Positions 15,475 to 24,665 of a stretch of 57,028 bases of DNA are shown in pieces. Both the position numbers and the translations under genes were made by a program. Within the stretch, counting starts at the first letter, position 1; each line of letters begins with the position of its first letter. Origin of the DNA: JBAYSY01 sp041675885 (GTDB lineage: Bacteria; Pseudomonadota; Alphaproteobacteria; Rhodobacterales; Rhodobacteraceae); contig JBAYSY010000014.1 in the NCBI GenBank assembly GCA_041675885.1, forward strand, positions 1 through 57,028. The letters are read 5' to 3'. Under the pieces are notes generated by a model. It did not search any database. It saw only the letters and a list, made by a program, of their open reading frames with translations, and was not told the DNA's origin.

Positions 15475-16917
15475 ATGATCGAGAAACGCGACTTCTACAT
15501 CAACGGCGCCTGGGTGGCGCCCGCCGCCCCGCGCAACCATGCGGTGATCGACCCCTCGACCGAGGAACCCTGCGCGGTGATCTCGCTCGGCGCGCAGGCC
15601 GATACCGACGCCGCGGTGGCCGCCGCCAGGGCCGCCTTCGCGGGCTGGTCGGTCTCGGACCCTGCGGAACGGCTGGAACTGGCCGAGCGCATCCTCAAGG
15701 TCTATCAGGCGCGGGCGCAGGACATGGCGCAGGCGATCAGCCTGGAGATGGGCGCACCGATCGACATGGCGCTTGCCAGCCAGGCGGGCGCGGGCGTCTG
15801 GCACATCGGCAACTTCATCACCGCCTTCAAGAAGATCGAGTTCGTCCGCCCGCTCGGCCCCCACGCGCCGAACGACCGGATCGCGCTGGAGCCCATCGGC
15901 GTCGTCGGCCTGATCACGCCGTGGAACTGGCCGATGAACCAGGTCACGCTCAAGGTGATTCCGGCCTTGCTGGCGGGCTGCACCATGGTGCTGAAACCCT
16001 CCGAGGAGGCACCGCTGTCGTCCATCGTCTTCGCCGAGATCATGGAGGAGGCGGGCACCCCGGCCGGGGTGTTCAACCTCGTGAACGGCGACGGCGCGGG
16101 GGTGGGCACCCAGCTTTCGACCCACAAGGACGTGCAGATGATCTCCTTCACCGGCTCGACCCGGGCCGGGATCGCGATCTCGAAGGCCGCGGCGGATACG
16201 CTCAAGCGGGTGGGGCTGGAGCTGGGCGGCAAGGGCGCCAACCTGATCTTTGCCGATGCCGACGACGCGGCGGTGAAGCGCGGCGTGCAGCACATGTTCA
16301 ACAACACCGGCCAGTCCTGCAACGCGCCCTCGCGGATGCTGGTGGAACGCTCGGTCTATGAGCAGGCGGTCGAGACCGCGCGCGAGGTGGCCGAGGCCAC
16401 CAAGGTCGGCGTGGCAAGCGAATCGGGCCGCCACATCGGGCCCGTGGTCAACAAGGTGCAGTTCGACAAGATTCAGGCGCTGATCCAGAAGGGCATCGAC
16501 GAGGGCGCGCGGCTGGTCGCGGGCGGCACCGGGCGGCCCGAGGGCTTCAACCGCGGCTTCTTCGTCCGGCCCACGGTATTTGCCGACGTGGAGCCCGGGA
16601 TGACCATCGAGCGCGAGGAAATCTTCGGCCCGGTGCTGTCGATCATCCCCTTCGAGACCGAGGAGGAGGCGGTGCGGATCGCCAACGACACGCCCTACGG
16701 GCTGACGAACTACGTCCAGTCGCAGGACGGCGCCCGGCGCAACCGGCTGGCGCGGCAGTTGCGGGCGGGCATGGTCGAGATGAACGGCCAGCCCCGGGCG
16801 GCGGGCGCGCCCTTCGGCGGGATCGGCATGTCGGGCCGCGCGCGCGAAGGCGGGGTCTGGGGGATCGAGGAATTCCTTGAGGTCAAGGCGATCTCGGGCT
16901 GGTCGAGCGACGACTGA
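15475..16917 (+). CDS. Aldehyde dehydrogenase family protein
   Basis: 480-residue NAD(P)-dependent aldehyde dehydrogenase that oxidises an aldehyde to its acid through a thiohemiacetal. The catalytic Cys is C282 (NNTGQSCNAPSR), the general base E249 (LELGGKGANLIF), and the oxyanion Asn lies in TPWNWPMNQ (146-154). Cofactor loop FTGSTRAG at 225-232 and C-terminal PFGGIGMSGRAREGG are standard. Start at 15475 follows GAGGAGG. It stands alone, so the natural substrate cannot be inferred; betaine-aldehyde, coniferyl-aldehyde or broad-range enzymes all look similar. Confidence 0.92.
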   Translation: MIEKRDFYINGAWVAPAAPRNHAVIDPSTEEPCAVISLGAQADTDAAVAAARAAFAGWSVSDPAERLELAERILKVYQARAQDMAQAISLEMGAPIDMALASQAGAGVWHIGNFITAFKKIEFVRPLGPHAPNDRIALEPIGVVGLITPWNWPMNQVTLKVIPALLAGCTMVLKPSEEAPLSSIVFAEIMEEAGTPAGVFNLVNGDGAGVGTQLSTHKDVQMISFTGSTRAGIAISKAAADTLKRVGLELGGKGANLIFADADDAAVKRGVQHMFNNTGQSCNAPSRMLVERSVYEQAVETAREVAEATKVGVASESGRHIGPVVNKVQFDKIQALIQKGIDEGARLVAGGTGRPEGFNRGFFVRPTVFADVEPGMTIEREEIFGPVLSIIPFETEEEAVRIANDTPYGLTNYVQSQDGARRNRLARQLRAGMVEMNGQPRAAGAPFGGIGMSGRAREGGVWGIEEFLEVKAISGWSSDD

Positions 16918-17574
16918 CGGCCCGTTCAGCCGCCCCCGACAGCCGACCGGCTTGCGAGGGGGCCCGGATCGCGCGCCACAAAAACGGCGCGCGGTTCGCG
17001 GCGCACGACCGGCCGGCACCATGCAATCGGCACAGCACGGTCACCGGGCACCCGGAGTTCGGGTACAGGGGACTTGTCGGGGGACTTGCCGGGAAACCCG
17101 CAGGCCGCACGACACGGCTTCACGACAGGATATCCCGAAAAGCGCCGGCACTTTCGCCACAGAAGAAAGATTCTCCGGCGTTTTCCCCGGATTCAGGGAT
17201 CAACCTCCACGACATTCGCTTATGTTGCGCGCAAACCGCCGCGGCCGCATCCACCGCAGGCGGGGCGCCGGAACAGGGCGGCCCGGAACGGGTCGGTCCG
17301 GAGCAAGGCGGCAACGGGTGGGTAAAGGGTATGTCGGTGACGAGTGGGGGCCGGGGCGCGCAAGCCTCCGGCCCTTCCCCGTCCGTCCCCGGGCGCCGGG
17401 CTTTGTTTATCGGGCATCAGCTATCGGACACGGGGCGCGCGGCTTTCGGTGGTGACAGGCATATTGCCCGCCCCCGGAGAGGTTCCGCACCGTCCCGGCA
17501 TGGCGGAAACGCCTGTCCGGGCCGCCCCCAAACAGCCCCTTTCCTGCCGCCTCCGCCGTCGTTATATGGCGCCA
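16918..17574. other. 657-bp intergenic region, nothing assigned
   Basis: Between the aldehyde dehydrogenase gene and rimO. It contains a near-tandem GGGGACTTGTCGGG / GGGGACTTGCCGGG at about 17062-17090 and a TATGTT near 17222 that might be a -10 box. The frame upstream of rimO stays open to 17344 but its translation is low-complexity and lacks a ribosome site, so I do not extend the gene. Confidence 0.4.
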
Positions 17575-18957
17575 ATGCACGAGAACCCGCCCGATCTCCG
17601 CCCCGACCTCGCCCGCGCCCGCCTATCCGGGAACGGTGTGCCCGAGGCCCGCCGCCCCGGCCAGCCGACCATCGGCATGGTCAGCCTCGGCTGTCCCAAG
17701 GCGCTGGTGGACAGCGAACGCATCCTGACCCGGCTCCGGGCCGAGGGCTATGCGATCAGCCCCGACTACGCGGGCGCCGATGCGGTGATCGTCAACACCT
17801 GCGGTTTCCTTGACAGCGCCAAGGCCGAATCGCTCGACGCGATCGGCGAGGCATTGCGGGAAAACGGCAGGGTGATCGTCACCGGCTGCCTCGGGGCCGA
17901 ACCCGGCTACATCACCGGCGCGCATCCGAAGGTGCTGGCGGTCACCGGCCCGCATCAATACGAACAGGTGCTTGACGCGGTGCATGGCGCGGTGCCGCCC
18001 GCACCCGATCCGTTCATCGACCTGCTGCCCCCGGCGGGGATCAAGCTGACACCCCGGCACTACAGCTACCTGAAGATTTCCGAAGGCTGCAACCACAAGT
18101 GCCGCTTCTGCATCATCCCCGACATGCGCGGCAAGCTGGTCTCGCGCCCGGCACATGCGGTGCTGCGCGAGGCCGAACGGCTGGTCGCGGCCGGGGTCAG
18201 GGAACTCCTGGTGATCTCGCAGGACACCTCGGCCTACGGGGTGGACCTGAAACATGCCGAAGACCGGGGCCACCGGGCGCATATCACCGATCTGGCGCGC
18301 GATCTCGGGTCGCTGGGGGCCTGGGTGCGGCTGCATTACGTCTATCCCTACCCGCATGTGCGCGACCTGATCCCGCTGATGGCTGAAGGGCTGGTGCTGC
18401 CCTATCTCGACATCCCGTTCCAGCACGCCCATCCCGACACGCTGAAACGCATGGCCCGCCCCGCGGCGGCAGCGCGGACGCTGGACGAGATCGCCCGCTG
18501 GCGCGCGATCTGCCCGGACATCACCCTGCGCTCGACCTTTATCGTCGGCTTTCCGGGCGAGACCGAGGCCGAATTCCAGACGCTGCTCGACTGGCTGGAC
18601 GAGGCGCAGCTCGACCGGGTGGGCTGTTTTCAATATGAGAACGTCAGGGGCGCGCGGTCGGGCGCCCTCCCGGATCACGTCCCCGCCGAGGTGAAACAGG
18701 ACCGCTGGGATCGCTTCATGCGGAAGGCGCAGGCGATCTCGGCGGCGAAGCTGGCCGCGAAGGTCGGGCGGCGGCTGGAGGCGATCATCGACAGCGTCGA
18801 TGACGAGGGCGCGACTTGCCGGACCATGGCCGACGCGCCCGAGATCGACGGCAACCTGTTTCTGGACGAGGGTTTCGCGGGGCTGGTCCCGGGTGATATC
18901 GTCACGGTCGAGATCGAGGAGGCAGGCGATTACGACCTCTGGGGCCGCCGGGTCTGA
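17575..18957 (+). CDS. rimO: Ribosomal protein S12 methylthiotransferase
   Basis: 460-residue radical-SAM enzyme that adds a methylthio group to the conserved Asp of ribosomal protein S12. Three-domain layout: N-terminal MTTase domain with cluster Cys40, Cys76 and Cys105 (SLGCPKALVDSE, NTCGFLDSAK, TGCLGAE), radical-SAM core with C172-x3-C176-x2-C179 (CNHKCRFC), and a C-terminal TRAM domain. VSLGCPKALVDSE distinguishes RimO from MiaB. Start set at 17575; Met three codons earlier is possible. Monocistronic here. Confidence 0.95.
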   Translation: MHENPPDLRPDLARARLSGNGVPEARRPGQPTIGMVSLGCPKALVDSERILTRLRAEGYAISPDYAGADAVIVNTCGFLDSAKAESLDAIGEALRENGRVIVTGCLGAEPGYITGAHPKVLAVTGPHQYEQVLDAVHGAVPPAPDPFIDLLPPAGIKLTPRHYSYLKISEGCNHKCRFCIIPDMRGKLVSRPAHAVLREAERLVAAGVRELLVISQDTSAYGVDLKHAEDRGHRAHITDLARDLGSLGAWVRLHYVYPYPHVRDLIPLMAEGLVLPYLDIPFQHAHPDTLKRMARPAAAARTLDEIARWRAICPDITLRSTFIVGFPGETEAEFQTLLDWLDEAQLDRVGCFQYENVRGARSGALPDHVPAEVKQDRWDRFMRKAQAISAAKLAAKVGRRLEAIIDSVDDEGATCRTMADAPEIDGNLFLDEGFAGLVPGDIVTVEIEEAGDYDLWGRRV

Positions 18958-19062
18958 TCCGGTCCGGGCGGCAGGCACGGAAGGGGGCGGGAGCCACCCC
19001 GTCCGGGTTGGAGACGGCGGGGCCGTCTGACAGGAGGCCGTCACGGCAGCGGGTGAGGCGCG

Positions 19063-19518
19063 ATGACACAGGACGAATTCAGCATGGCGGGCGGCCGGGC
19101 AGCGGCGGCGCGGGCCTTCACCACGGCCTTGGCCGGGATGGGCGGCCATGCCGCGCCCGGCGATCCGGCCCGGGGGGTCGTGTTCACGCTGCGCAAGGGC
19201 GGCAACATCTTCAGCGGCACCGGCGCACCCTATGCGGGCCGGGCGCGGATCGAGACCGCCGGGCCGGGGCGCAGCCGGATCTCCGTCGAACTGACACCCC
19301 GGCCCTGGTATGGCGTGCTGGGGGTGGGGGTGGCGGCTCTGGTGTTCGGCCTGCTGTGGGTCAGCGCCGAAGGCGCGGGCGAACAGGCCACCGCGCTGCG
19401 CGGGGTCGGCCTTGCCTTCTGCGTCGCGACCGGGATTGTGCTTTACCTCTATCACCGAAGCTGGCCGCAGGCGCTGCTTGACGAATTGCGGCTGCGGCTG
19501 GAGGCGGTGGCGGGCTGA
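19063..19518 (+). CDS. Hypothetical membrane protein, 151 aa
   Basis: I do not recognise this protein. The first ~80 residues are soluble and include VVFTLRKGGNIFSGTGAPYAGRARIE, a strand-rich segment. Two membrane helices follow (about 84-102, WYGVLGVGVAALVFGLLWV, and about 116-133, GVGLAFCVATGIVLYLYH), and a short charged tail ends the chain. The hairpin topology puts both ends on the same side. It begins 105 bases after rimO and may be a separate unit; a MITE-like element starts 28 bases after its stop. Confidence 0.7.
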   Translation: MTQDEFSMAGGRAAAARAFTTALAGMGGHAAPGDPARGVVFTLRKGGNIFSGTGAPYAGRARIETAGPGRSRISVELTPRPWYGVLGVGVAALVFGLLWVSAEGAGEQATALRGVGLAFCVATGIVLYLYHRSWPQALLDELRLRLEAVAG

Positions 19519-19546
19519 GGCCCGGAAGGGCGGAATGCCTTGGGGA

Positions 19547-19719
19547 TGTCTGCCTTCTGTGTTGGCAGGTCGGGAGGCAGGGCCATCAGGAGCGCAACTT
19601 TTGCCCGGAGCTCCCGGCCCGGAACAGCCGCGCCAGCGGCCCGGGCAGCGGCCGACCGCTGCCCTCCGTTATGTGATCATTTCCCCGTTCGGCAAAGCTG
19701 CCAACACAGAAGACTGACA
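19547..19719. mobile_element. MITE-like element, copy A
   Basis: A 173-bp segment bounded by 22-bp inverted repeats: 19547-19568 (TGTCTGCCTTCTGTGTTGGCAG) and 19698-19719, which match with two mismatches, including a perfect 14-bp run TTCTGTGTTGGCAG. Inside lies a hairpin GGGCAGCGG / CCGCTGCCC (19643-19664) from the dispersed palindrome family. No coding capacity. A related element occurs at 49283-49542. No clear target-site duplication, so transposition is inferred from structure only. Confidence 0.55.
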
Positions 19720-19732
19720 CCACACAAGGCCC

Positions 19733-20629
19733 TTACGGCCAGCGGGCCAGCGGCGGCAGGCTCATCAGCACCGCGTCGGGGTCGTGGCCGGTCTCCAGCC
19801 CGAACTTCGTGCCCCGGTCGTAAACGAGGTTGTATTCGGCATAGAGTCCGCGATGGATCAACTGCACCTCGCGTTCCTCCGCGCCCCAGGCAAGCGCGTG
19901 GCGGCGTTCGGCCAGCGGCAGGAAGGCGGGCAGGAAGGCTTCGCCCACCGCGCGGGTGAAGGCGAAATCGGCCTCCCAGTCGCCGCTGTTCAGGTCGTCG
20001 TAGAAGATGCCGCCGACGCCGCGCGCCCGGCCCCGGTGCGGGATGAAGAAATATTCGTCGGCCCATGTCTTGAAGCGGTCGTAATACGCGGGGTCATGGG
20101 CATCGCAGGCCGTGCGCAGGGCGGCGTGGAAATGCGCCGTGTCCTCGGCATATTCGATACAGGGGTTGAGGTCGGCGCCGCCGCCGAACCAGCCCGCGCC
20201 CGGGGTCCAGAACATCCGCGTGTTCATGTGGACCGCAGGCGCATGCGGGTTCTGCATATGCGCCACAAGGCTGATCCCCGAGGCCCAGAAGCGCGGGTCG
20301 TCCTCCATCCCCGGCACGCCGCGCGCCGCCATGGCCTGCTGCGCCCGCGGCGCCAGCGTGCCATGGACGGTCGAGACATTGACGCCCACCTTCTCGAACA
20401 CCCGCCCGCCGCGCATCACGCTCATCAGCCCGCCCCCGCCGTCTTCGGCCCGGCGGGTCTCGCGCAGTTCGAACCGGCCCGGGGCGGTGACGGCCCCACC
20501 ACCGGCCCCATCCCCCGCGCTGTCCTCAAGCGCCTCGAATGCCGCGACAATCCGGTCGCGCAGGCTGTAGAACCAGTCGGCGGCCCGGGTCTTGCGGTCG
20601 TCTGCGGGATCATCCGTGGGGTTGGTCAT
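19733..20629 (-). CDS. hemF: Oxygen-dependent coproporphyrinogen-III oxidase
   Basis: 298 residues; decarboxylates coproporphyrinogen III to protoporphyrinogen IX with O2, in heme (and, if present, bacteriochlorophyll) synthesis. Diagnostic segments: GGGGLMSVMRGGRVFEKVGVN, VHMNTRMFW, GWFGGGADLNPCIEY, KTWADEYFFIPHRGRARGVGGIFYDDL and NLVYDRGTKFGLETG. Start at 20629 follows GGAGGA; the longer frame upstream lacks support. Typical HemF length. It is monocistronic, with the MITE-like element immediately downstream. Confidence 0.97.
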   Translation of the reverse strand: MTNPTDDPADDRKTRAADWFYSLRDRIVAAFEALEDSAGDGAGGGAVTAPGRFELRETRRAEDGGGGLMSVMRGGRVFEKVGVNVSTVHGTLAPRAQQAMAARGVPGMEDDPRFWASGISLVAHMQNPHAPAVHMNTRMFWTPGAGWFGGGADLNPCIEYAEDTAHFHAALRTACDAHDPAYYDRFKTWADEYFFIPHRGRARGVGGIFYDDLNSGDWEADFAFTRAVGEAFLPAFLPLAERRHALAWGAEEREVQLIHRGLYAEYNLVYDRGTKFGLETGHDPDAVLMSLPPLARWP

Positions 20630-20741
20630 GGCGCGGTCCTCCGGCGGTCTTCTTAGCAGCCGCGACAAAAACCCGCCAGCCGTGCGATTGACCTTCCGGC
20701 CCCCTGCCCTATCGTATCGGAAGAAACATCCGGAGAAGCCG

Positions 20742-21161
20742 ATGCCCCGCGCACCCCTTGCCCTCGCTTTCGCCGCCCTGCTTGCCGCCTGCGGCACGCC
20801 GCAGGAACGCTGCATCGACACCGCCACCCGCGACCTGCGCGTGGTCGAAGGGCTGATCTCCGGGTTGGAGCGTGACCTTGCCCGGGGCTATACCGTTGAT
20901 TACTATCAGGTTCCCGAAACCCGCTGGGTGCCCTGCACCAGCTATGTCTATGTGCCCGGCAGGGGCGACCGGCGCGGCCATTACCGGCCGGTGCACCGGA
21001 TGTGTCTGGACGATACGGTGCGCACCGTCAGCCGCCCGCGCGCCATCGACCTTGCGGCCGAGCGGCGCAACCTGAACGAATTGCGGCTGAAACGCGCCGA
21101 ACTGGCCCGCACCGCCGATGCGGCGGTGGCGCAATGCCGGGCGCAGTTCCCGGAAGGATAA
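20742..21161 (+). CDS. Hypothetical lipoprotein, 139 aa
   Basis: Signal peptide ending in a lipobox (LLAACG, Cys at about residue 18), so a lipid-anchored envelope protein. The mature part has a basic, Tyr-rich stretch (YTVDYYQVPETRWVPCTSYVYVPGRGDRRGHY) and a C-terminal helical region (LAAERRNLNELRLKRAELARTADAAVAQCRAQF) that looks coiled-coil. Five further Cys could form disulfides. Family not recognised. Starts divergently from hemF; GGAGAAG precedes the ATG. Confidence 0.75.
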   Translation: MPRAPLALAFAALLAACGTPQERCIDTATRDLRVVEGLISGLERDLARGYTVDYYQVPETRWVPCTSYVYVPGRGDRRGHYRPVHRMCLDDTVRTVSRPRAIDLAAERRNLNELRLKRAELARTADAAVAQCRAQFPEG

Positions 21162-21164
21162 CCC

Positions 21165-22151
21165 CTACCGCCGGACCGGCCGCGCCGCCCGCCAGATGCG
21201 GAAGGCGGAATCGCCGCCCGCTTCCTCGACCTCGCGGAAGGCTCCGGCCAGCACCCTGGCGTAGGGCAGGTGCCGGTTGGCAACCAGCCACAGCACCCCC
21301 GCGGGCGCCAGCATCCCGGCCGCGGCACGCACGAACGCCGCCCCCAGCACCGGGTCGGCGGCCCGGCCTTCGTGGAACGGCGGGTTGCAGATCACCGCGT
21401 CGAACGGGCGTTCCGGCCGGAAGGTCCGCGCGTCGGCCCAGTGGAACCGCGCGCGCGGGTCGGCGACATTGCGCCGGGCACAGTCGAGCGCATCGGCCTC
21501 GGCCTCGATCAGGTGCAGTTCGTGCAGCCCCTCGCGCGCCAGCGCCGCCGCCGAGAGCCAGCCCCAGCCCGCGCCGAGATCGGCGACCACCGGCGGCAGC
21601 CGGGGCGGCAGATGCGCCGCAAGCAGGGCCGAGCCCCGGTCCGCCCCCCCGGCCGAGAACACGCCCGGCAGCGTGACCATCCCCTCGGGGGTGCGGGTCT
21701 CGCGCGCGGCCCAGTCGGAAAGGTCCGCACCCTTGGCGGAAAAGGAAAAAAGCTTGCCATGCGCCTTGGAAAGCGGCTCCGACACCGCCACGCCCCGCGC
21801 CTTCAGCGCCTTCAGCATGGCGTCCACGCCGTCGGTCTTCTGCCCGTCCACCACCACAAGGCCCACGGGTGCCGCCGCCACAGCCTCGGCCACCAGCGCC
21901 CTTGCGTGGTCGCGCGCCCTCGGCAGGCAGACCAGCGCCATGGCGAAATCGCCTTCGGCCCGGCGGGCGACCGGGTATCCCTGCGCCACGAAGGCGTCGT
22001 GATCGGGGCGGAAGCCGGTCACCACCTGCACCCGCTCGCGCGGCAGCGCCGACAGGTCGTCCCCCGCGCGCGGCCGGAACACCGCGATCCGCCCTTCGGG
22101 CAGCGAAAGCGCACCCGTGCCGAGCGCATGGTCAAGCCGGGCAGCACGCAT
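21165..22151 (-). CDS. RsmC/RlmG-like SAM-dependent rRNA methyltransferase
   Basis: 328 residues with two tandem methyltransferase-fold halves: a degenerate N-terminal half (1-150) and a catalytic C-terminal half with the SAM site DLGAGWGWLS (191-200) and the N-methylation motif NPPFHEGR (256-263). This plan and motif fit RsmC (16S rRNA G1207) or RlmG (23S G1835), which methylate guanine N2. Which of the two cannot be told by reading. The stop is three bases past the divergent lipoprotein's stop, and clpS begins upstream on the same strand, so it may be co-transcribed with clpS. Confidence 0.85.
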   Translation of the reverse strand: MRAARLDHALGTGALSLPEGRIAVFRPRAGDDLSALPRERVQVVTGFRPDHDAFVAQGYPVARRAEGDFAMALVCLPRARDHARALVAEAVAAAPVGLVVVDGQKTDGVDAMLKALKARGVAVSEPLSKAHGKLFSFSAKGADLSDWAARETRTPEGMVTLPGVFSAGGADRGSALLAAHLPPRLPPVVADLGAGWGWLSAAALAREGLHELHLIEAEADALDCARRNVADPRARFHWADARTFRPERPFDAVICNPPFHEGRAADPVLGAAFVRAAAGMLAPAGVLWLVANRHLPYARVLAGAFREVEEAGGDSAFRIWRAARPVRR

Positions 22152-22157
22152 CGGCGG

Positions 22158-22478
22158 CTATTCCTTTTCCAGCGTGCATTGCAGCGGATGCTGGTGGCGG
22201 CGCGAGAAGTCCATCACCTGCGCCACCTTGGTCTCGGCCACCTCGAAGGAGAACACGCCGACCACCGCCAGCCCCTTCTTGTGGACCGTCAGCATGATCT
22301 CGAACGCCTGGGCATGGCTGAGGCCGAAGAACCGCTCCAGCACATGCACGACGAATTCCATCGGGGTGTAGTCGTCGTTCAGCAGCAGCACCTTGAACAT
22401 CGGCGGCCGCTGGGTCCGGGTGCGGGTCTTGGTGACGACCGAGACATCCCCCCCCGGGCCGTCCTTGCGGTCAGCCAT
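22158..22478 (-). CDS. clpS: ATP-dependent Clp protease adaptor ClpS
   Basis: 106 residues; binds N-degron substrates and hands them to ClpAP. The conserved core KVLLLNDDYTPMEFVVHVLERFFGLSHAQAFEIML contains the NDDYTPMEFV substrate pocket, with HKKGLAVVGVFSFEVAETK following. A flexible N-terminal tail precedes it. Start placed at 22478; an upstream ATG at 22508 has a better ACAGGAG, so ten extra residues are possible. clpA is not in the window. Confidence 0.95.
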   Translation of the reverse strand: MADRKDGPGGDVSVVTKTRTRTQRPPMFKVLLLNDDYTPMEFVVHVLERFFGLSHAQAFEIMLTVHKKGLAVVGVFSFEVAETKVAQVMDFSRRHQHPLQCTLEKE

Positions 22479-22773
22479 CAGAAAGGGGGACGTCCGAAGG
22501 GGGGCCATGGCCAAGGCGGTCGCTCCTGTCGATTTCGCGCGGGGATCGGTTGCCCCACAATATAACAACGACACAGGCCGGGGAAAGGGGGGCCGGGCGC
22601 TTGTCCCGGAGTGCGGCGCAACGCGGACCCGACCGATCCCCTTGCCCGGGCCGCTGGCGCGGCTGTTCCGGGCATGCCGCCCTGCCCGGCCGGCCGCCCT
22701 TCCGCCACGGCGGGGGTTTTCATCGGCGCCGCCGCAGGGCACCCTGCGCGAAACCGGATCGGAGACAGACGAC

Positions 22774-24558
22774 ATGCGGATCGTGGTATTCAACGCGGGC
22801 AGTTCCAGCCTGAAATTCGGCCTGTTCGAGACCGGCAACGGCGAGGGCGCCGAGGCCCATCTGTTCAAGGGCCAGTTCGAACGGTTCCGGGACGGCGGCT
22901 GCGACTACCGTTTCGTCACCGGCGAACAGGTGCACGAAGGGCGCGCGGATCATGCCGACCTTGCCGCCGCCATCTCCGCCGTGCCCGGGGTGCTTGCGGA
23001 ACATGCGCCGGGGCCGGTGGATGCGGTCGGCCACCGGGTGGTGCACGGCGGCGCGGCGCATGACGCGCCGGTCAGGATCGACCCGGCCATGCTGGCGGAA
23101 CTGGAAAAGCTCACCCCGCTTGCGCCGCTTCATAACCCCGCCAATCTCGCGGCGATCCAGCTGGCGATGGAGGTCTGGCCCGAGGTGCCGCAGGTGGGCG
23201 TGTTCGACACCGCCTTCCACCTGACCGCGCCCGCCTTCGCCACCACCTACGCCGTGCCCGAGGACTGGCGCGCCGCCGGGCTACGCCGGTTCGGCTTTCA
23301 CGGCACCTCGCACAAATACGTCGCGCTGCGCGCCGCCGAGGTCATCGGCCAGCCGGTCGGGCGGCTTCAGATCATCTCCTGCCATCTGGGCAACGGCGCC
23401 TCGGTCTGCGCGGTGAACCGGGGCGAAAGCATGGACACGTCGATGGGGCTCACGCCGCTCGAAGGGCTGGTGATGGGCACCCGCTCGGGCGACGTGGACC
23501 CCGGCGCCTTCGGCTATCTGTCGCGCGAGCTTGGGCTGGGGATCGAGCAGATCGAGGCCGCGCTTTACAGTGACAGCGGGCTCAAGGCGCTGGCGGGCTC
23601 GTCCGACATGCGCGACACCGAGGACCGCGCCGCCTCGGGCGACCCGGCGGCCCAGCTTGCGATCGAGATCTACGCCTACCGCGCGCGCAAGTATATCGGC
23701 GCCTATGCGGCGGCGATGGGGGGCGTGGACGCGCTGGTGTTCACCGGCGGCATCGGCGAGAATTCGGCCTCGATGCGGCGGCGCATCTGCGACGGGCTGG
23801 AGTTCATGGGGCTGCGGCTCGACCATGACCGCAACCAGCGGGTCGATCTGGCCGACCACGCCGCGCCGGAGATCCAGGCTTACGGCGCGCGGGTGCGGGT
23901 GATCGTGACCGAGACCGCCGAGCAGTTGCAGATCGCCCGCGAGGTCCGCGCCGCGCTGGCCGCCCCGGCACGGGCGCCGCTTGCCCTGCCGGTCGCGGTC
24001 TCGGCCAGGCACGTGCACCTGTCGCAGGCCCATGTCGAGGCGCTGTTCGGCCCGGGCCGGACGCTGACCCCCGAATTCGAACTGCGCCAGCCCGGCAATT
24101 TCGCCGCGGTCGAGCGGGTGGTGATCGAAGGCCCCAAGGGCCGGATCGAAGGGGTGCGCGTGCTCGGCCCCACGCGCGACCGCACCCAGATCGAGGTCTC
24201 GCGCACCGACACTTTCGCGCTGGGGGTGGAGGCGCCGGTGCGGCTTTCGGGCGATCTCGACGGCACGGCGCGGATCCGGCTGGCGGGACCGCACGGCACG
24301 GTCGAGACCGACGGGCTGATCATCGCCGCGCGGCATATCCACATGCACCCGGACGACGCGGCCCGCATGGGGCTGAAGGACCGCGAGGAGGTCGAGGTGC
24401 GGGTGGCCGGGACCGGGCGCGGGATCTCCTTCGCCAGGACCGTGGTGCGCATCCAGCCGAACGCCTTCACCGAGATGCATATCGACACCGACGAGGCCAA
24501 CGCCGCCGGCATCGTCGCCGGGGCCGAGGGCGCGCTGATCCCGGCCTGTGAGGACTAG
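22774..24558 (+). CDS. Acetate kinase fused to PduL-type phosphotransacylase
   Basis: 594 residues in one frame. Residues 1-~392 are a full acetate/propionate kinase: NAGSSS (7-12), HRVVHGG (87-93), FGFHGTSH (173-180), HLGNG (204-208), GTRSGDVDPG (235-244) and TGGIGEN (324-330). After an Ala/Pro linker, residues ~403-594 are a PduL phosphotransacylase with its two metal-binding repeats SARHVHLS (410-417) and AARHIHMHPDD (518-528). Together they would carry acyl-CoA plus phosphate to acyl phosphate, then acyl phosphate plus ADP to acid plus ATP, or the reverse, in one cytoplasmic polypeptide. No microcompartment-targeting extension or shell genes nearby. No frameshift or internal stop. Start at 22774 follows GGAGAC. 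Confidence 0.92.
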   Translation: MRIVVFNAGSSSLKFGLFETGNGEGAEAHLFKGQFERFRDGGCDYRFVTGEQVHEGRADHADLAAAISAVPGVLAEHAPGPVDAVGHRVVHGGAAHDAPVRIDPAMLAELEKLTPLAPLHNPANLAAIQLAMEVWPEVPQVGVFDTAFHLTAPAFATTYAVPEDWRAAGLRRFGFHGTSHKYVALRAAEVIGQPVGRLQIISCHLGNGASVCAVNRGESMDTSMGLTPLEGLVMGTRSGDVDPGAFGYLSRELGLGIEQIEAALYSDSGLKALAGSSDMRDTEDRAASGDPAAQLAIEIYAYRARKYIGAYAAAMGGVDALVFTGGIGENSASMRRRICDGLEFMGLRLDHDRNQRVDLADHAAPEIQAYGARVRVIVTETAEQLQIAREVRAALAAPARAPLALPVAVSARHVHLSQAHVEALFGPGRTLTPEFELRQPGNFAAVERVVIEGPKGRIEGVRVLGPTRDRTQIEVSRTDTFALGVEAPVRLSGDLDGTARIRLAGPHGTVETDGLIIAARHIHMHPDDAARMGLKDREEVEVRVAGTGRGISFARTVVRIQPNAFTEMHIDTDEANAAGIVAGAEGALIPACED

Positions 24559-24606
24559 CTCCGGGCGGTATCGCCCGGAACGCCGGTGGCGTGCCTTCGG
24601 CACGAC

Positions 24607-24626
24607 GGTCGGCCGCTGCCCTCTGT
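24607..24626. repeat. Dispersed palindrome half-copy
   Basis: GGTCGGCCGCTGCCCTCTGT matches the right arm and tail of the 15.3-kb repeat. It is preceded by a small hairpin CGTGCC / GGCACG. It lies between the convergent kinase fusion and argF. Confidence 0.6.
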
Positions 24627-24665
24627 CGTGACAGGAAACCGGCGGGGCGGCGGGCGGATTGCCCC

